Assembly (NCBI RefSeq): GCF_003938655.1
Contig: NZ_RJJT01000004.1
Coordinates: 248,001 to 312,000, forward strand
Source: Rhizobium pisi
GTDB lineage: Bacteria; Pseudomonadota; Alphaproteobacteria; Rhizobiales; Rhizobiaceae
Reading direction: 5' to 3'
DNA length: 64,000 nucleotides
The stretch's first letter is position 1. Each line of letters begins with the position of its first letter. Below are positions 37,437-45,477 of this stretch, piece by piece. The position numbers and the translations under genes were made by a program. The notes under the pieces were generated by a model. That model saw only the letters and a list, made by a program, of their open reading frames with translations, made no database searches and had not been told where the DNA came from.

Positions 37437-38524
37437 CCTTTGGATGTTTTGAACGCGAGAGGAATAGCCGTTGCGATCGCTTTTTTCATGACGGTCGGCA
37501 AGGCCTGCGCTTCAAGATTTGTAACCGGTTCCCACCATCCGTCATTCGTGCCGACCTTGGCGGCGATCGCCGCGCGCCAGATCGAAAGCCTGAGCTCGAA
37601 ATGGGTGAAGACATGGATGACGGTGCCGCAAGCCTGCCAGGCGGCATCGAAGGGAGCGGCTTCAGCCGAGGTTTCGCCGTCGGTGCGCGCCGTCCACGCC
37701 GTCGTCGGCACCTCGGTCATGCCGCCGAGCAGGCCGCTCGCGACGCGCTGCCGCAACAGGATCTCGCCATCATCGGTCACCGCGATGAAAGCTGCCCCAT
37801 AGCGCACCGGCTTCTCCTTCTTTGCCGCCTTGACCGGAAAGAACTCGGGATCGGAAAGCTTGAGCGCCTTGCAGGCATCCCGGAACGGACAGAGCGAACA
37901 GGCCGGCCGCTTCGGTGTGCAGATCGTGGCACCGAGATCCATCATCGCCTGGGCGAAATCGCCGGGCCGCGCGGCCGGCGTCATGAGCGCCACCTTCTCC
38001 TTCATCATCGGTTTGGCGGCCGGAAGTGGGGTCGCGATCGCGTAAAGCCTGGAAATCACCCGCTCGACATTGCCGTCCATGACAGCCGCCTGCCGGTTGA
38101 AGGCGATGGCGGCGACGGCGGCGGCCGTATAGTCGCCGATGCCGGGCAGGGATCTGAGGCCTTCTTCAGTGTCGGGAAAGATGCCGCCATGCTCTTTCGC
38201 CACCGCTTCGGCGCATTTCTTCAGGTTGCGGGCCCGCGCATAATAGCCAAGGCCTGCCCAGGCGGCCATAACAGCGTCGTTCTCGGCCGCGGCAAGATCG
38301 GTCACCTCGGGCCAGCGCTCAAGAAAACGCGCGAAATAAGGTTTGACCGCCTGCACCGTCGTCTGTTGCAGCATCACTTCCGAAAGCCAGATGTGATAGG
38401 GATCGGCCTTGACGCCGCGCGCTGCCATGCCCGGCGTCACACGCCAGGGCAGGTCGCGGTGGTGGCGATCGTACCAGTCGAGAAGGGGCGTTGCTGAAGG
38501 CGTGTCGAGTGTGGTGATCGTCAT
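37433..38524 (-). CDS. mutY: A/G-specific adenine glycosylase
   Basis: MutY removes adenine mispaired with 8-oxoguanine. The 363-residue protein from the ATG at 38524 has the catalytic Glu49 in IWLSEVMLQQTTVQAV, the helix-hairpin-helix LPGIGDYTAAAVAAIAF, the catalytic Asp in AAVMDGNVERVISRL, and the iron-sulphur cysteines in CTPKRPACSLCPFRDAC (C-x6-C-x2-C-x5-C). The C-terminal Nudix-like domain that reads 8-oxoG follows (GEILLRQRVASGLLGGMTEV). It is divergent from the DUF721 gene and translationally coupled to the HAD gene. Confidence 0.97.
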   Translation of the reverse strand: MTITTLDTPSATPLLDWYDRHHRDLPWRVTPGMAARGVKADPYHIWLSEVMLQQTTVQAVKPYFARFLERWPEVTDLAAAENDAVMAAWAGLGYYARARNLKKCAEAVAKEHGGIFPDTEEGLRSLPGIGDYTAAAVAAIAFNRQAAVMDGNVERVISRLYAIATPLPAAKPMMKEKVALMTPAARPGDFAQAMMDLGATICTPKRPACSLCPFRDACKALKLSDPEFFPVKAAKKEKPVRYGAAFIAVTDDGEILLRQRVASGLLGGMTEVPTTAWTARTDGETSAEAAPFDAAWQACGTVIHVFTHFELRLSIWRAAIAAKVGTNDGWWEPVTNLEAQALPTVMKKAIATAIPLAFKTSKG

Positions 38525-38620
38525 GATTTGCCGCGATGGGGGGAAGGCTCTATACTTGGCGAAGCAATGCCGCGCGATCAAGTCGGCCGCGCCAATTCGC
38601 GGCGGCGCCCAAGGTTTTCG

Positions 38621-39115
38621 ATGAGTTATCCACGCAAAGATGTGAAGCAGATTTCCGAGCTGGCGAACCGGCTCATCGATCCTGTCCTTGCCAGGCGCGC
38701 CGGCATCAACACCGCGCTGCTCGGCTCATGGAGCGAAATCGCCGGCGAGGATTTCGCCGATTGCACCCGGCCCGAAAAGATCGCCTGGGCACGCGGCGGC
38801 GATGAGGGTAGTTTCCGCCCGGGCGTGCTGACCATTGCCTGCGAAGGCGCGCGCGCGCTCTTCCTCACCCATGCCCAGGGCGAACTGATTCAGCGCATCA
38901 ACAGCTTCTTCGGCTTTGCCGCCGTCCACCAGATCCGAATCGTCCAGAAGCCGGTCTCCCAGGCCGTGCGACGCTCCCGTGCTCCCGCGCCGCTGAAGGG
39001 CGAGGCCGCCCGCAAGCTCGAAGGCATGATGGAAGGCATCGAGGGCGACAAACTGCGCCAGGCAATCCAGCGTTTAGGAACCGCGGTGATGGGCAAGCGT
39101 GGAAATCAACGCTGA
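38621..39115 (+). CDS. DUF721 (DciA-like) protein
   Basis: The 164-residue protein from the ATG at 38621 (AAGG upstream) has the DUF721 core: ISELANRLIDPVLARRAGIN, LLGSWSEIAGEDFADCTRPE, GVLTIACEGARALFLTHAQG and ELIQRINSFFGFAAVHQIRI. Some DUF721 proteins (DciA) load the replicative helicase in bacteria lacking DnaC; whether this rhizobial form does so is inference. It is divergent from mutY. As I recall it, the usual downstream neighbours are dsbA and smc; here a sugar module intervenes. Confidence 0.88.
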   Translation: MSYPRKDVKQISELANRLIDPVLARRAGINTALLGSWSEIAGEDFADCTRPEKIAWARGGDEGSFRPGVLTIACEGARALFLTHAQGELIQRINSFFGFAAVHQIRIVQKPVSQAVRRSRAPAPLKGEAARKLEGMMEGIEGDKLRQAIQRLGTAVMGKRGNQR

Positions 39116-39130
39116 TGTTCAGGACCGCCG

Positions 39131-39574
39131 CTAAACGACGCCTTTCTTCAAGATGAAGTTGCCATAGGGCCGTATCTCCCCTGCTTGAACTACCGCAAAG
39201 CAGGATTCAGCCATCGGATAGTAGGCGAAACGCTCGATGGGCTTGCTCCTGATGCGGCGCTTTTCCGCCGTCGAGCAAAGCAATTCCACATCCGCATGAA
39301 CCGGTAGCAATATCCCGGCCTGATCCGGATCCTCCATATGCATGAGCGGCTGCTCGACGAAGTGATCAAGTGGCATGACCGCCAGGATCGCTTCTATAGC
39401 GTCTGTGGCGCTGGCCGCATTCATCGACACAAGTTTGCCGCTGACGGTCTTTTTCGACACGCGGCAGGCCGAGAAATTCTTGTCGACGATGGCGATCTCG
39501 TCGCCATGGCCCATCGCGCTCAATATCCACAAAAGATCTGGGCAAAGAATCCCGGGAATATTTTTCAATGCCAT
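39131..39574 (-). CDS. RbsD/FucU family sugar mutarotase
   Basis: These proteins interconvert sugar anomers (ribose pyranase or fucose mutarotase) before catabolism. The 147-residue protein has the hallmark MGHGDEIAIVDKNF with His23 and Asp25, the internal VMPLDHFVEQPLM and HADVELLCSTAEKRRIRSKP, and the terminal FAVVQAGEIRPYGNFILKKG, closer to FucU than to RbsD. It is divergent from the lacI-ABC operon and presumably acts on the same sugar. Its stop is 15 bases from the DUF721 stop (convergent). Confidence 0.9.
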   Translation of the reverse strand: MALKNIPGILCPDLLWILSAMGHGDEIAIVDKNFSACRVSKKTVSGKLVSMNAASATDAIEAILAVMPLDHFVEQPLMHMEDPDQAGILLPVHADVELLCSTAEKRRIRSKPIERFAYYPMAESCFAVVQAGEIRPYGNFILKKGVV

Positions 39575-39619
39575 GTTCGTTCCTCCCTTTGGACTCGTAT
39601 ATCACCATAAATCGGCGAA

Positions 39620-39645
39620 GAAAACGCTTGCGCAAACGTTTCGAT
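39620..39645. promoter_or_regulatory. Putative LacI-family operator
   Basis: Two LacI-type cores lie next to each other in the divergent region: AAACGCTT (39622-39629) and the perfect AAACGTTT (39634-39641). They are centred about 12 bases apart, roughly one helical turn, between the mutarotase start (39574) and lacI (39815). They fit autoregulation and joint control of both units by the adjacent LacI-type protein. The rest of the 240-base gap shows no gene. Confidence 0.65.
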
Positions 39646-39814
39646 GACCATACGCTGCCTATTGCCGTTTCATTGGAGGATGAAATGGACAGCAAGCGAG
39701 CCACGGGCTGCGGCTTGTTTGGGATCGGTTGAACATTCCGATTTTGATTGGGGGAAGACGCCGGGGCGACAGTCTGAAGCTGCGCATCAGGCGTGATGAG
39801 GGAGGTCTGCAATC

Positions 39815-40819
39815 ATGGCGACAATCACTGACGTCGCACGCGCCGCCGGCGTGTCGGTCTCCACCGTTTCGCACGTCATCAACGGCACGCGGCATGTGAA
39901 CGAGGCGACGGCAGCGCTCGTCAAAGAGGCGATCAAAAATCTCGGATTCGTGCCGAACGCCGTGGCCCGCTCACTGGTGCGATCCTCGACCGATGCCGTG
40001 GGGATCGCGATTTCGATCAGCACCAACTACTATTTCAACGACATCGTCTCCTCTATCGAACGGGCCTGCGCCGCCATCGGGCAGCTCGTTTTTCTCTGCG
40101 ATACGCAGAACGATCCGGCGACCGAGCTGAAGCTGGTCCGCGAACTGGTCCAGCGGCGTGTGGATGGGGTGATTCTGGCTCCGTCCAGTGATCCGGAAAA
40201 CCGCGCCATCGACTATCTCAAATCGTCTCGCATGCCCTTCGTGCTCGTCGACCGTCTGACGGTCGAGGATGCGGACGGGGTCTGCCTGGACAACGAGGCA
40301 GCGATGGAAACGCTGATCGACCACCTTGCGGGCCACGGTCATCGCCGCATCGGCCTCATCGCCGGTGAGCCGGGGCTGCGCTCCACGATCGAACGCGTAC
40401 GCGGATATGTCGGCGCCATGCGCAAGCACGGGCTCGAGATCGATCGCAGTTTGATGAGTGAAGGCAATGCGAACAGCGCGGATGCCCGCCAATCGGCGCT
40501 TGAGATCTTAAGTCGGTCGGACCGACCGACGGCGATTGCCTCGGGCAACAATCTGGCCACCATCGGCGTCATGCGCGCGGTCCGCGACCTTGGATTGCGC
40601 ATCTCCGAGGATCTGGCGCTGATCGGCTTTGACGATTTCGACTGGGCCGACTGCTTCGAGCCGCGGCTGACCGTCATGGCGCAGCCGAGCGAGATGATCG
40701 GCATGCAGGCTGCGGAAATGCTGTCCAGGCGGATCAAATCGAGCACCGCGAATGCGCGGCAGGTCCGCCTGCCGGCAAAACTGGTAATTCGCCGCTCTTG
40801 CGGCTGCGGAGGGCATTGA
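39815..40819 (+). CDS. LacI-family transcriptional regulator
   Basis: The 334-residue protein has the helix-turn-helix and hinge at residues 1-55 (ITDVARAAGVSVSTVSHVIN, then GFVPNAVARSLVRSSTDAVG) and a periplasmic-binding-protein fold for the inducer (LIGFDDFDWADCFEPRLTVM is the typical late motif). It ends in an unusual Cys-rich tail, RRSCGCGGH, common in some rhizobial members. GGGAGG precedes the ATG. It heads the plus-strand operon, with the ATPase starting one base after its stop, and probably senses the sugar carried by the transporter. Confidence 0.94.
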   Translation: MATITDVARAAGVSVSTVSHVINGTRHVNEATAALVKEAIKNLGFVPNAVARSLVRSSTDAVGIAISISTNYYFNDIVSSIERACAAIGQLVFLCDTQNDPATELKLVRELVQRRVDGVILAPSSDPENRAIDYLKSSRMPFVLVDRLTVEDADGVCLDNEAAMETLIDHLAGHGHRRIGLIAGEPGLRSTIERVRGYVGAMRKHGLEIDRSLMSEGNANSADARQSALEILSRSDRPTAIASGNNLATIGVMRAVRDLGLRISEDLALIGFDDFDWADCFEPRLTVMAQPSEMIGMQAAEMLSRRIKSSTANARQVRLPAKLVIRRSCGCGGH

Positions 40820-40820
40820 A

Positions 40821-42308
40821 ATGACGTCGGCACTGGCTCTCGCGGGGATCACCAAATCATTTCCGGGCGTGCGCGCGCTCAAGGGCGTGTCGTTTTCTCT
40901 GCAGCCCGGAGAAATCAGGGCGTTGGTGGGGGAGAACGGAGCCGGAAAATCGACGTTGATGAAGATCCTTTCAGGCGCCTATTCGGCCGACGAGGGGCGC
41001 ATCGAGCTTTTTGGCGAACAGGTTCTCGATCCGACGCCGGCCGGGATGATCGCGCGCGGCGTCGCGGTCATCTATCAGGAACTGGCGCAGGCGCCGCACC
41101 TGACCGTCGCTGAAAACGTTCTGATGGGGAGGTTGCCACGCAAAGGTGCCCTGATCGACTGGGGCGAAGCAAAGCGCCGGACCATCGAGGTTGTCGACCG
41201 GCTCGGTTTCGATGTCGATCCAACCGCTCGGATCGGAACACTCTCCGTTGCCAAGCGCCAGATGGTGGAGATTGCCAAGGCGCTGGCGCGCGATGCGAAA
41301 ATCATCGTTCTCGACGAACCGTCGGCTGTGTTGGCGCAGGCAGAGATCGACCAGCTGTTCCGGGTCGTCCGGCAACTGGCGCGCGAGAGCGGCGTTGCCT
41401 TCGTCTATATTTCGCATCGCCTGCGCGAAGTTTTCGAACTGAGCGACACGGTCACCATTCTGCGCGACGGCACGGTCATCCACAACGGACCCTCCAATGG
41501 CCTGACGACGAACGACCTCATTCGCAGCATGGTGGGAAGGGAAGTGGGCGACGTCTTTCCCAAGCGCGCACCCCGGATCGGCGAGGAAGCCCTGTCCGCC
41601 AAGGGTATCTCGACGCCAGCGCTGCTCAAAAACGTCAGCATCCATGTTCGAAAGGGCGAGATCGTCGGTCTTTTCGGGCTGGCAGGCGCTGGCCGCACGG
41701 AGCTTCTGCGCGCCATCTACGGCGCTGACCCGCGTGGTGCCGGCGAGGTCAGCATCAACGGCGCGATGGCGAGCATCGGTTCGCCGCGCGCCGGTATCAC
41801 CAAGGGGCTCGGTCTCGTGCCGGAAGACCGCAAGACAGAGGGCCTCTTCCTGATTCAGAGCGTCGGCTTCAACATCATGTCGGCCAGCCTCGCGCAGATC
41901 GTCCGTTTCGGGCTTCTGTCCCTTCGCCGCGAACGCAAGATAGTGAGCGGTCTGATCGAGCGGCTGCGGATCAGGACGCCGAACGCCGCAGCGGCGACGC
42001 AGAACCTTTCGGGCGGCAATCAGCAGAAATGTGTGCTGGCGAGGCTCGTCAGCGCCGGGTGCGAGATCCTGCTGGCCGACGAGCCGACACGCGGTGTCGA
42101 TGTCGGGGCCAAGCGCGAGATCTACGACCTGCTGGTCGAACTGGCGGAAGCCCGCGGACTGGCGATCGTCATCGCCTCTTCCGAATTGCCGGAAATCCTC
42201 GGCCTGTGCGACCGGCTCTACGTTTTGAGAGAGGGCGAAGTCACGGCGGAACTCGACGCACGCACCGCAACCGAAGAACAAGTCATGCACTTCGCGGCAC
42301 TACATTAA
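40821..42308 (+). CDS. Sugar ABC transporter, ATP-binding protein (RbsA-like, CUT2)
   Basis: The 495-residue protein has two fused ATPase domains, as in RbsA/MglA. The first has Walker A GENGAGKST (37-45), signature LSVAKRQMVEIAKAL and Walker B IIVLDEPSAVL. The second has the degenerate P-loop GLAGAGRTELL and signature LSGGNQQKCVLARLV with ADEPTRGVDVGAK. This belongs to the CUT2 group that imports monosaccharides. Substrate not determined; the FucU-like neighbour suggests a pentose or deoxyhexose. Confidence 0.95.
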   Translation: MTSALALAGITKSFPGVRALKGVSFSLQPGEIRALVGENGAGKSTLMKILSGAYSADEGRIELFGEQVLDPTPAGMIARGVAVIYQELAQAPHLTVAENVLMGRLPRKGALIDWGEAKRRTIEVVDRLGFDVDPTARIGTLSVAKRQMVEIAKALARDAKIIVLDEPSAVLAQAEIDQLFRVVRQLARESGVAFVYISHRLREVFELSDTVTILRDGTVIHNGPSNGLTTNDLIRSMVGREVGDVFPKRAPRIGEEALSAKGISTPALLKNVSIHVRKGEIVGLFGLAGAGRTELLRAIYGADPRGAGEVSINGAMASIGSPRAGITKGLGLVPEDRKTEGLFLIQSVGFNIMSASLAQIVRFGLLSLRRERKIVSGLIERLRIRTPNAAAATQNLSGGNQQKCVLARLVSAGCEILLADEPTRGVDVGAKREIYDLLVELAEARGLAIVIASSELPEILGLCDRLYVLREGEVTAELDARTATEEQVMHFAALH

Positions 42309-42321
42309 TGAGGGGACTACC

Positions 42322-43254
42322 ATGAAAAATCTTCCGCGAGGAACGGGTCTTGCCGGTGCTCTGATCGTACTGATCATCGCCGCCTCGCTGATCTCTCCTC
42401 ATTTTCTCAATCCCATCAATGTCCTGAACGTCCTGAGGCAGGTCGCGCTCTATGGGATCCTCGGCATCGGCATGACATTCGTGATCCTGACCAAAGGGAT
42501 CGATCTTTCGGTGGGCTCGATCGTCGCGCTGGTCGGCGTCACCGGCGCGGTCCTGATGGAACAGGGCGTGCCCATCCCCCTGATGGTGTTGATCTGTCTC
42601 TCCATTGGCGCCCTCGTCGGCTGCGTCAACGGCTTCGGCGTTTCCTATTTCCGTATTCCGGCCTTCATCATGACGCTCGGCTGCATGGTGATGGTGCGCG
42701 GATTCGCGCTGATGATCGCCGATGGTGGGACCGTCAATCCCGGCAAGCTCGCCGAAAGCTTCTTCTTGCTCGGCGGCGGTTACATGCTGGGTGTGCCGAC
42801 ACCGATCTACGTCTTCGCGATCGTCTGCATCATCGCGGCCGTCGTGCTCAGCTTCACGCCGTTCGGCCGCGCCATCTATGCGGTCGGCAGCAATGAGGAG
42901 GCAGCCAGGCTCTCCGGTATCAATGTGCCGCTCGTCATCTTCAGCGTCTACATCATTTGTGGCGTGTTGGCAGCACTTTCCGGCCTGATTTTCCTGTCCC
43001 GCCTTTCCGTCGGCGACCCGAACTCCGGCCTCGGCCTCGAACTGGAAGCGATCACGATCGCGGTCATCGGCGGCACGTCGCTGTTCGGCGGCGAAGGCAC
43101 GGTTCTCGGCACGATGGGGGGCGCCATGGTGCTGGCCATCATCGCAAACATTCTCAATCTCGCAGGCGTTTCACCATTCTCTCAACAGGTGGTGAAGGGC
43201 GGGATCATCGTTCTTGCCGTGCTGCTCGAAGCCGGAAGAAAACCACGCAAATAG
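42322..43254 (+). CDS. Sugar ABC transporter, permease (RbsC-like, CUT2)
   Basis: The 310-residue protein has eight to ten hydrophobic segments and the CUT2 permease pattern: NVLRQVALYGILGIGMTFVI, LTKGIDLSVGSIVALVG, FGRAIYAVGSNEEAARLSGI and the C-terminal AIAVIGGTSLFGGEGTVLGT. A GGGG ribosome site precedes the ATG. It lies 13 bases after the ATPase gene. Confidence 0.95.
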   Translation: MKNLPRGTGLAGALIVLIIAASLISPHFLNPINVLNVLRQVALYGILGIGMTFVILTKGIDLSVGSIVALVGVTGAVLMEQGVPIPLMVLICLSIGALVGCVNGFGVSYFRIPAFIMTLGCMVMVRGFALMIADGGTVNPGKLAESFFLLGGGYMLGVPTPIYVFAIVCIIAAVVLSFTPFGRAIYAVGSNEEAARLSGINVPLVIFSVYIICGVLAALSGLIFLSRLSVGDPNSGLGLELEAITIAVIGGTSLFGGEGTVLGTMGGAMVLAIIANILNLAGVSPFSQQVVKGGIIVLAVLLEAGRKPRK

Positions 43255-43280
43255 CGTGTTCAACAGAGGGAGGACTTAAA

Positions 43281-44282
43281 ATGCTCAACATGACTAGACG
43301 CATGCTCATTATCTCCGCCGGGCTCGCCACCGTCCTGACGGCGGCTCCCGCCTTCAGCGCGGACAAGATCGTCATCGGCTTCTCGCAGGCGAGTTCGAAC
43401 TCGGCCCATCGCAACACGATGACCAAACGCAACCAAGCCTATGCCGCGGAGCACTTCAAGGATGTCGATCTGATCGTCACCAACGCGGAAGGCAAGTCAG
43501 CAAAGCAGATTTCGGATGTCGAAAGCCTGATGGTACAAGGCATGAAGGTTCTGATGATCTCGGCTCAGGATGGCGCCGCGATCGCTCCGACCGTCAAGCA
43601 GGTGCTGGCCGCCGGCATTCCGGTAATCACGCTCGAGCGCAGTCTCGATATTCCGGTTACGCTGCATGTCGGCCCGCACAACAAACCCATCGGTACGCTG
43701 GCCGGCAAGTACATCGCCGAGGCGCTGAAAGGCAAGGGCAATGTCGTCGAGATCAAGGGCGACCCGGCTGTCGCTCCCGCGGTTGAGCGCCATGAAGGTT
43801 TTGCCGAAGCCATCGCCGGCACCGAGATAAAGGTGATCGCCGAAACCCACGCCGACTGGGACCAGGAAAAGGCGTTGAAGTTCATGGAAGACACGCTTCA
43901 GCGTTTCCCGGCCGGGCAAATCCAGGCCGTTTATGCCCATAACGACAATATGGCGTTTGGTGCGCTGCGGGCGATCCAGGCTGCCGGCCGTGACAAGGAA
44001 GGCATCCTCATCATCGGCATCGACGGCGAGAATGCCGCCATCCGTGCCGTTGCCAAGGGCGATCTGACCGCGACCTTCACCTATTCCACCGTCGCGCCTG
44101 AAGGCGTCATTGCCGCGCACGCGCTTGCCACCAACGACACGGCAGCGCTGGAAAAGCTCGGAACCTTGACGAAGAAGGACGACGGCTCGATGGAAATCGA
44201 GATCGCGTCGAAGATGATCACCAAGGAAAATGCCGCCGAGTTCTTCTGCAAGGGCTTCGGCGACGACCCCGAATGCAAATGA
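43281..44282 (+). CDS. Sugar ABC transporter, substrate-binding protein (RbsB-like)
   Basis: The 333-residue protein from the ATG at 43281 (GGGAGG upstream) has a signal peptide cut after AFSA near residue 26, then KIVIGFSQASSNSAHRNTMT, a core with MVQGMKVLMISAQDGAAIAP, HVGPHNKPIGTLAGKYIAEA, YAHNDNMAFGALRAIQAAGR and IIGIDGENAAIRAVAKGD. These are the hinge and ligand-loop patterns of family 1 sugar-binding proteins. The C-terminus has two cysteines (FFCKGFGDDPECK), often seen in this subgroup. It closes the operon and is followed by a terminator. Confidence 0.95.
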   Translation: MLNMTRRMLIISAGLATVLTAAPAFSADKIVIGFSQASSNSAHRNTMTKRNQAYAAEHFKDVDLIVTNAEGKSAKQISDVESLMVQGMKVLMISAQDGAAIAPTVKQVLAAGIPVITLERSLDIPVTLHVGPHNKPIGTLAGKYIAEALKGKGNVVEIKGDPAVAPAVERHEGFAEAIAGTEIKVIAETHADWDQEKALKFMEDTLQRFPAGQIQAVYAHNDNMAFGALRAIQAAGRDKEGILIIGIDGENAAIRAVAKGDLTATFTYSTVAPEGVIAAHALATNDTAALEKLGTLTKKDDGSMEIEIASKMITKENAAEFFCKGFGDDPECK

Positions 44283-44296
44283 TCAGGTAGACTTCG

Positions 44297-44328
44297 AAGT
44301 CCGGCGCGACAACAGAAGCGCCGGACTT
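44297..44328 (+). terminator. Terminator of the sugar transporter operon
   Basis: AAGTCCGGCGC (44297-44307) and GCGCCGGACTT (44318-44328) form an 11-bp perfect stem 14 bases after the last gene. Only a short T tract follows. The remaining 276 bases to dsbA contain no gene that I can support. Confidence 0.78.
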
Positions 44329-44604
44329 TGGTTCGAGATACAAAGATCAGGCCGTCGATCGTTCCCCGACCGCCTGAAACCCAAGACTCCACACAGCCTG
44401 CCTGATCGGCTTTTCTCCACGTACCCCAGCGGCCGCGATGTCTGCCGGTGAAATCGGCAAAACCTCCAATCCTGCAATTTTTGGTCAGTCGTCTTCCCAC
44501 GGTCACAATTCTTTGAAGGAAGTTGGCGAAGCGTGGCTTGTGAGTGGCCGCAAGCCGTTATATCGCACAGTCATGCCGTCACTCTCATTAGTTATGGGGA
44601 ACCC

Positions 44605-45381
44605 ATGCAGATGTCCGAAATGCAACTGACGAAACGCCGCCTTCTCGGTGGTATCGCCATCGCCGCAGCTGCCGCAGCGCTTGTCGCCTGCAACGACAGC
44701 AGGGACGCTGCCGATGCTTCGTCCTCCGGCAAGACCATGGCTGACGGCACCAATGTCGACACCATCCAGACGGCGGCGACGTCTTCGACCGAAATCCCGA
44801 AGCCCGATGGCGATGTCGACATGGCTGAGGTGCTGAAGCCCGGCGCGCTGCCGGAAATGGCGCTCGGCAAGGCTGACGCCCCGGTCAAGATCGTCGAATA
44901 CATGTCGATGACCTGCCCGCATTGCGCTCATTTCCACAACACTACCTTCGACGCCATCAAGCAGAAGTATGTCGACAGCGGCAAGGTGCAGTTCATCATC
45001 CGGGAATTCCCCTTCGATCCGCGCGCCGCCGCCGCCTTCATGCTTGCCCGCTGCAGCGCTTCCAATCCGGAGCAGTTGAGCACGCCGGAACAGTATTTCC
45101 CGATGGTCTCCATGCTCTTCAAGCAGCAGCAGGTCTGGGCTGCCGCCGACGATGGCCGGGCCGCACTGCTGCAGATGTCGAAGCTTGCCGGATTTACTGA
45201 GGATAGCTTCACGAAATGCTTGACGAACCAGAAGCTTCTGGATGAAGTGAACGCCACGCGGGAAAGAGGTTCCAAGGATTTCGGCGTCAACGCCACGCCG
45301 ACTTTCCTCATCAATGGCAAGCGCTACTCTGGAGACATGCCGGTTGAAACCATGTCGGCGCTCATCGACAGCCTGCTCTGA
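44605..45381 (+). CDS. DsbA-family thiol:disulfide oxidoreductase (lipoprotein-like)
   Basis: The 258-residue protein from the ATG at 44605 (GGGGA upstream) has a basic-hydrophobic leader ending LVACND, a possible lipobox, then a Thr/Ser/Asp-rich linker and a thioredoxin-fold DsbA domain (about residues 80-256). The active site is CPHC in [15 protein letters not shown], and the cis-proline loop is in [16 protein letters not shown]. It introduces or shuffles disulphides in the periplasm. It precedes smc, a common rhizobial order, and is followed by a terminator. Confidence 0.92.
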   Translation: MQMSEMQLTKRRLLGGIAIAAAAAALVACNDSRDAADASSSGKTMADGTNVDTIQTAATSSTEIPKPDGDVDMAEVLKPGALPEMALGKADAPVKIVEYMSMTCPHCAHFHNTTFDAIKQKYVDSGKVQFIIREFPFDPRAAAAFMLARCSASNPEQLSTPEQYFPMVSMLFKQQQVWAAADDGRAALLQMSKLAGFTEDSFTKCLTNQKLLDEVNATRERGSKDFGVNATPTFLINGKRYSGDMPVETMSALIDSLL

Positions 45382-45400
45382 ACCGGACCGTTTCGAAATG

Positions 45401-45435
45401 ACGGGCGACGGTGAAAGCCGTGCGCCCGTTTTTTT
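45401..45435 (+). terminator. Rho-independent terminator after dsbA
   Basis: ACGGGCG (45401-45407) pairs with CGCCCGT (45423-45429), with an inner ACGG/CCGT stem and one bulged G, followed by seven T residues. It separates dsbA from smc. Confidence 0.88.
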
Positions 45436-45477
45436 GTGGCTGCGTGACAAGCCCGCAGAGCGCTGCGGAGCTTCTGC

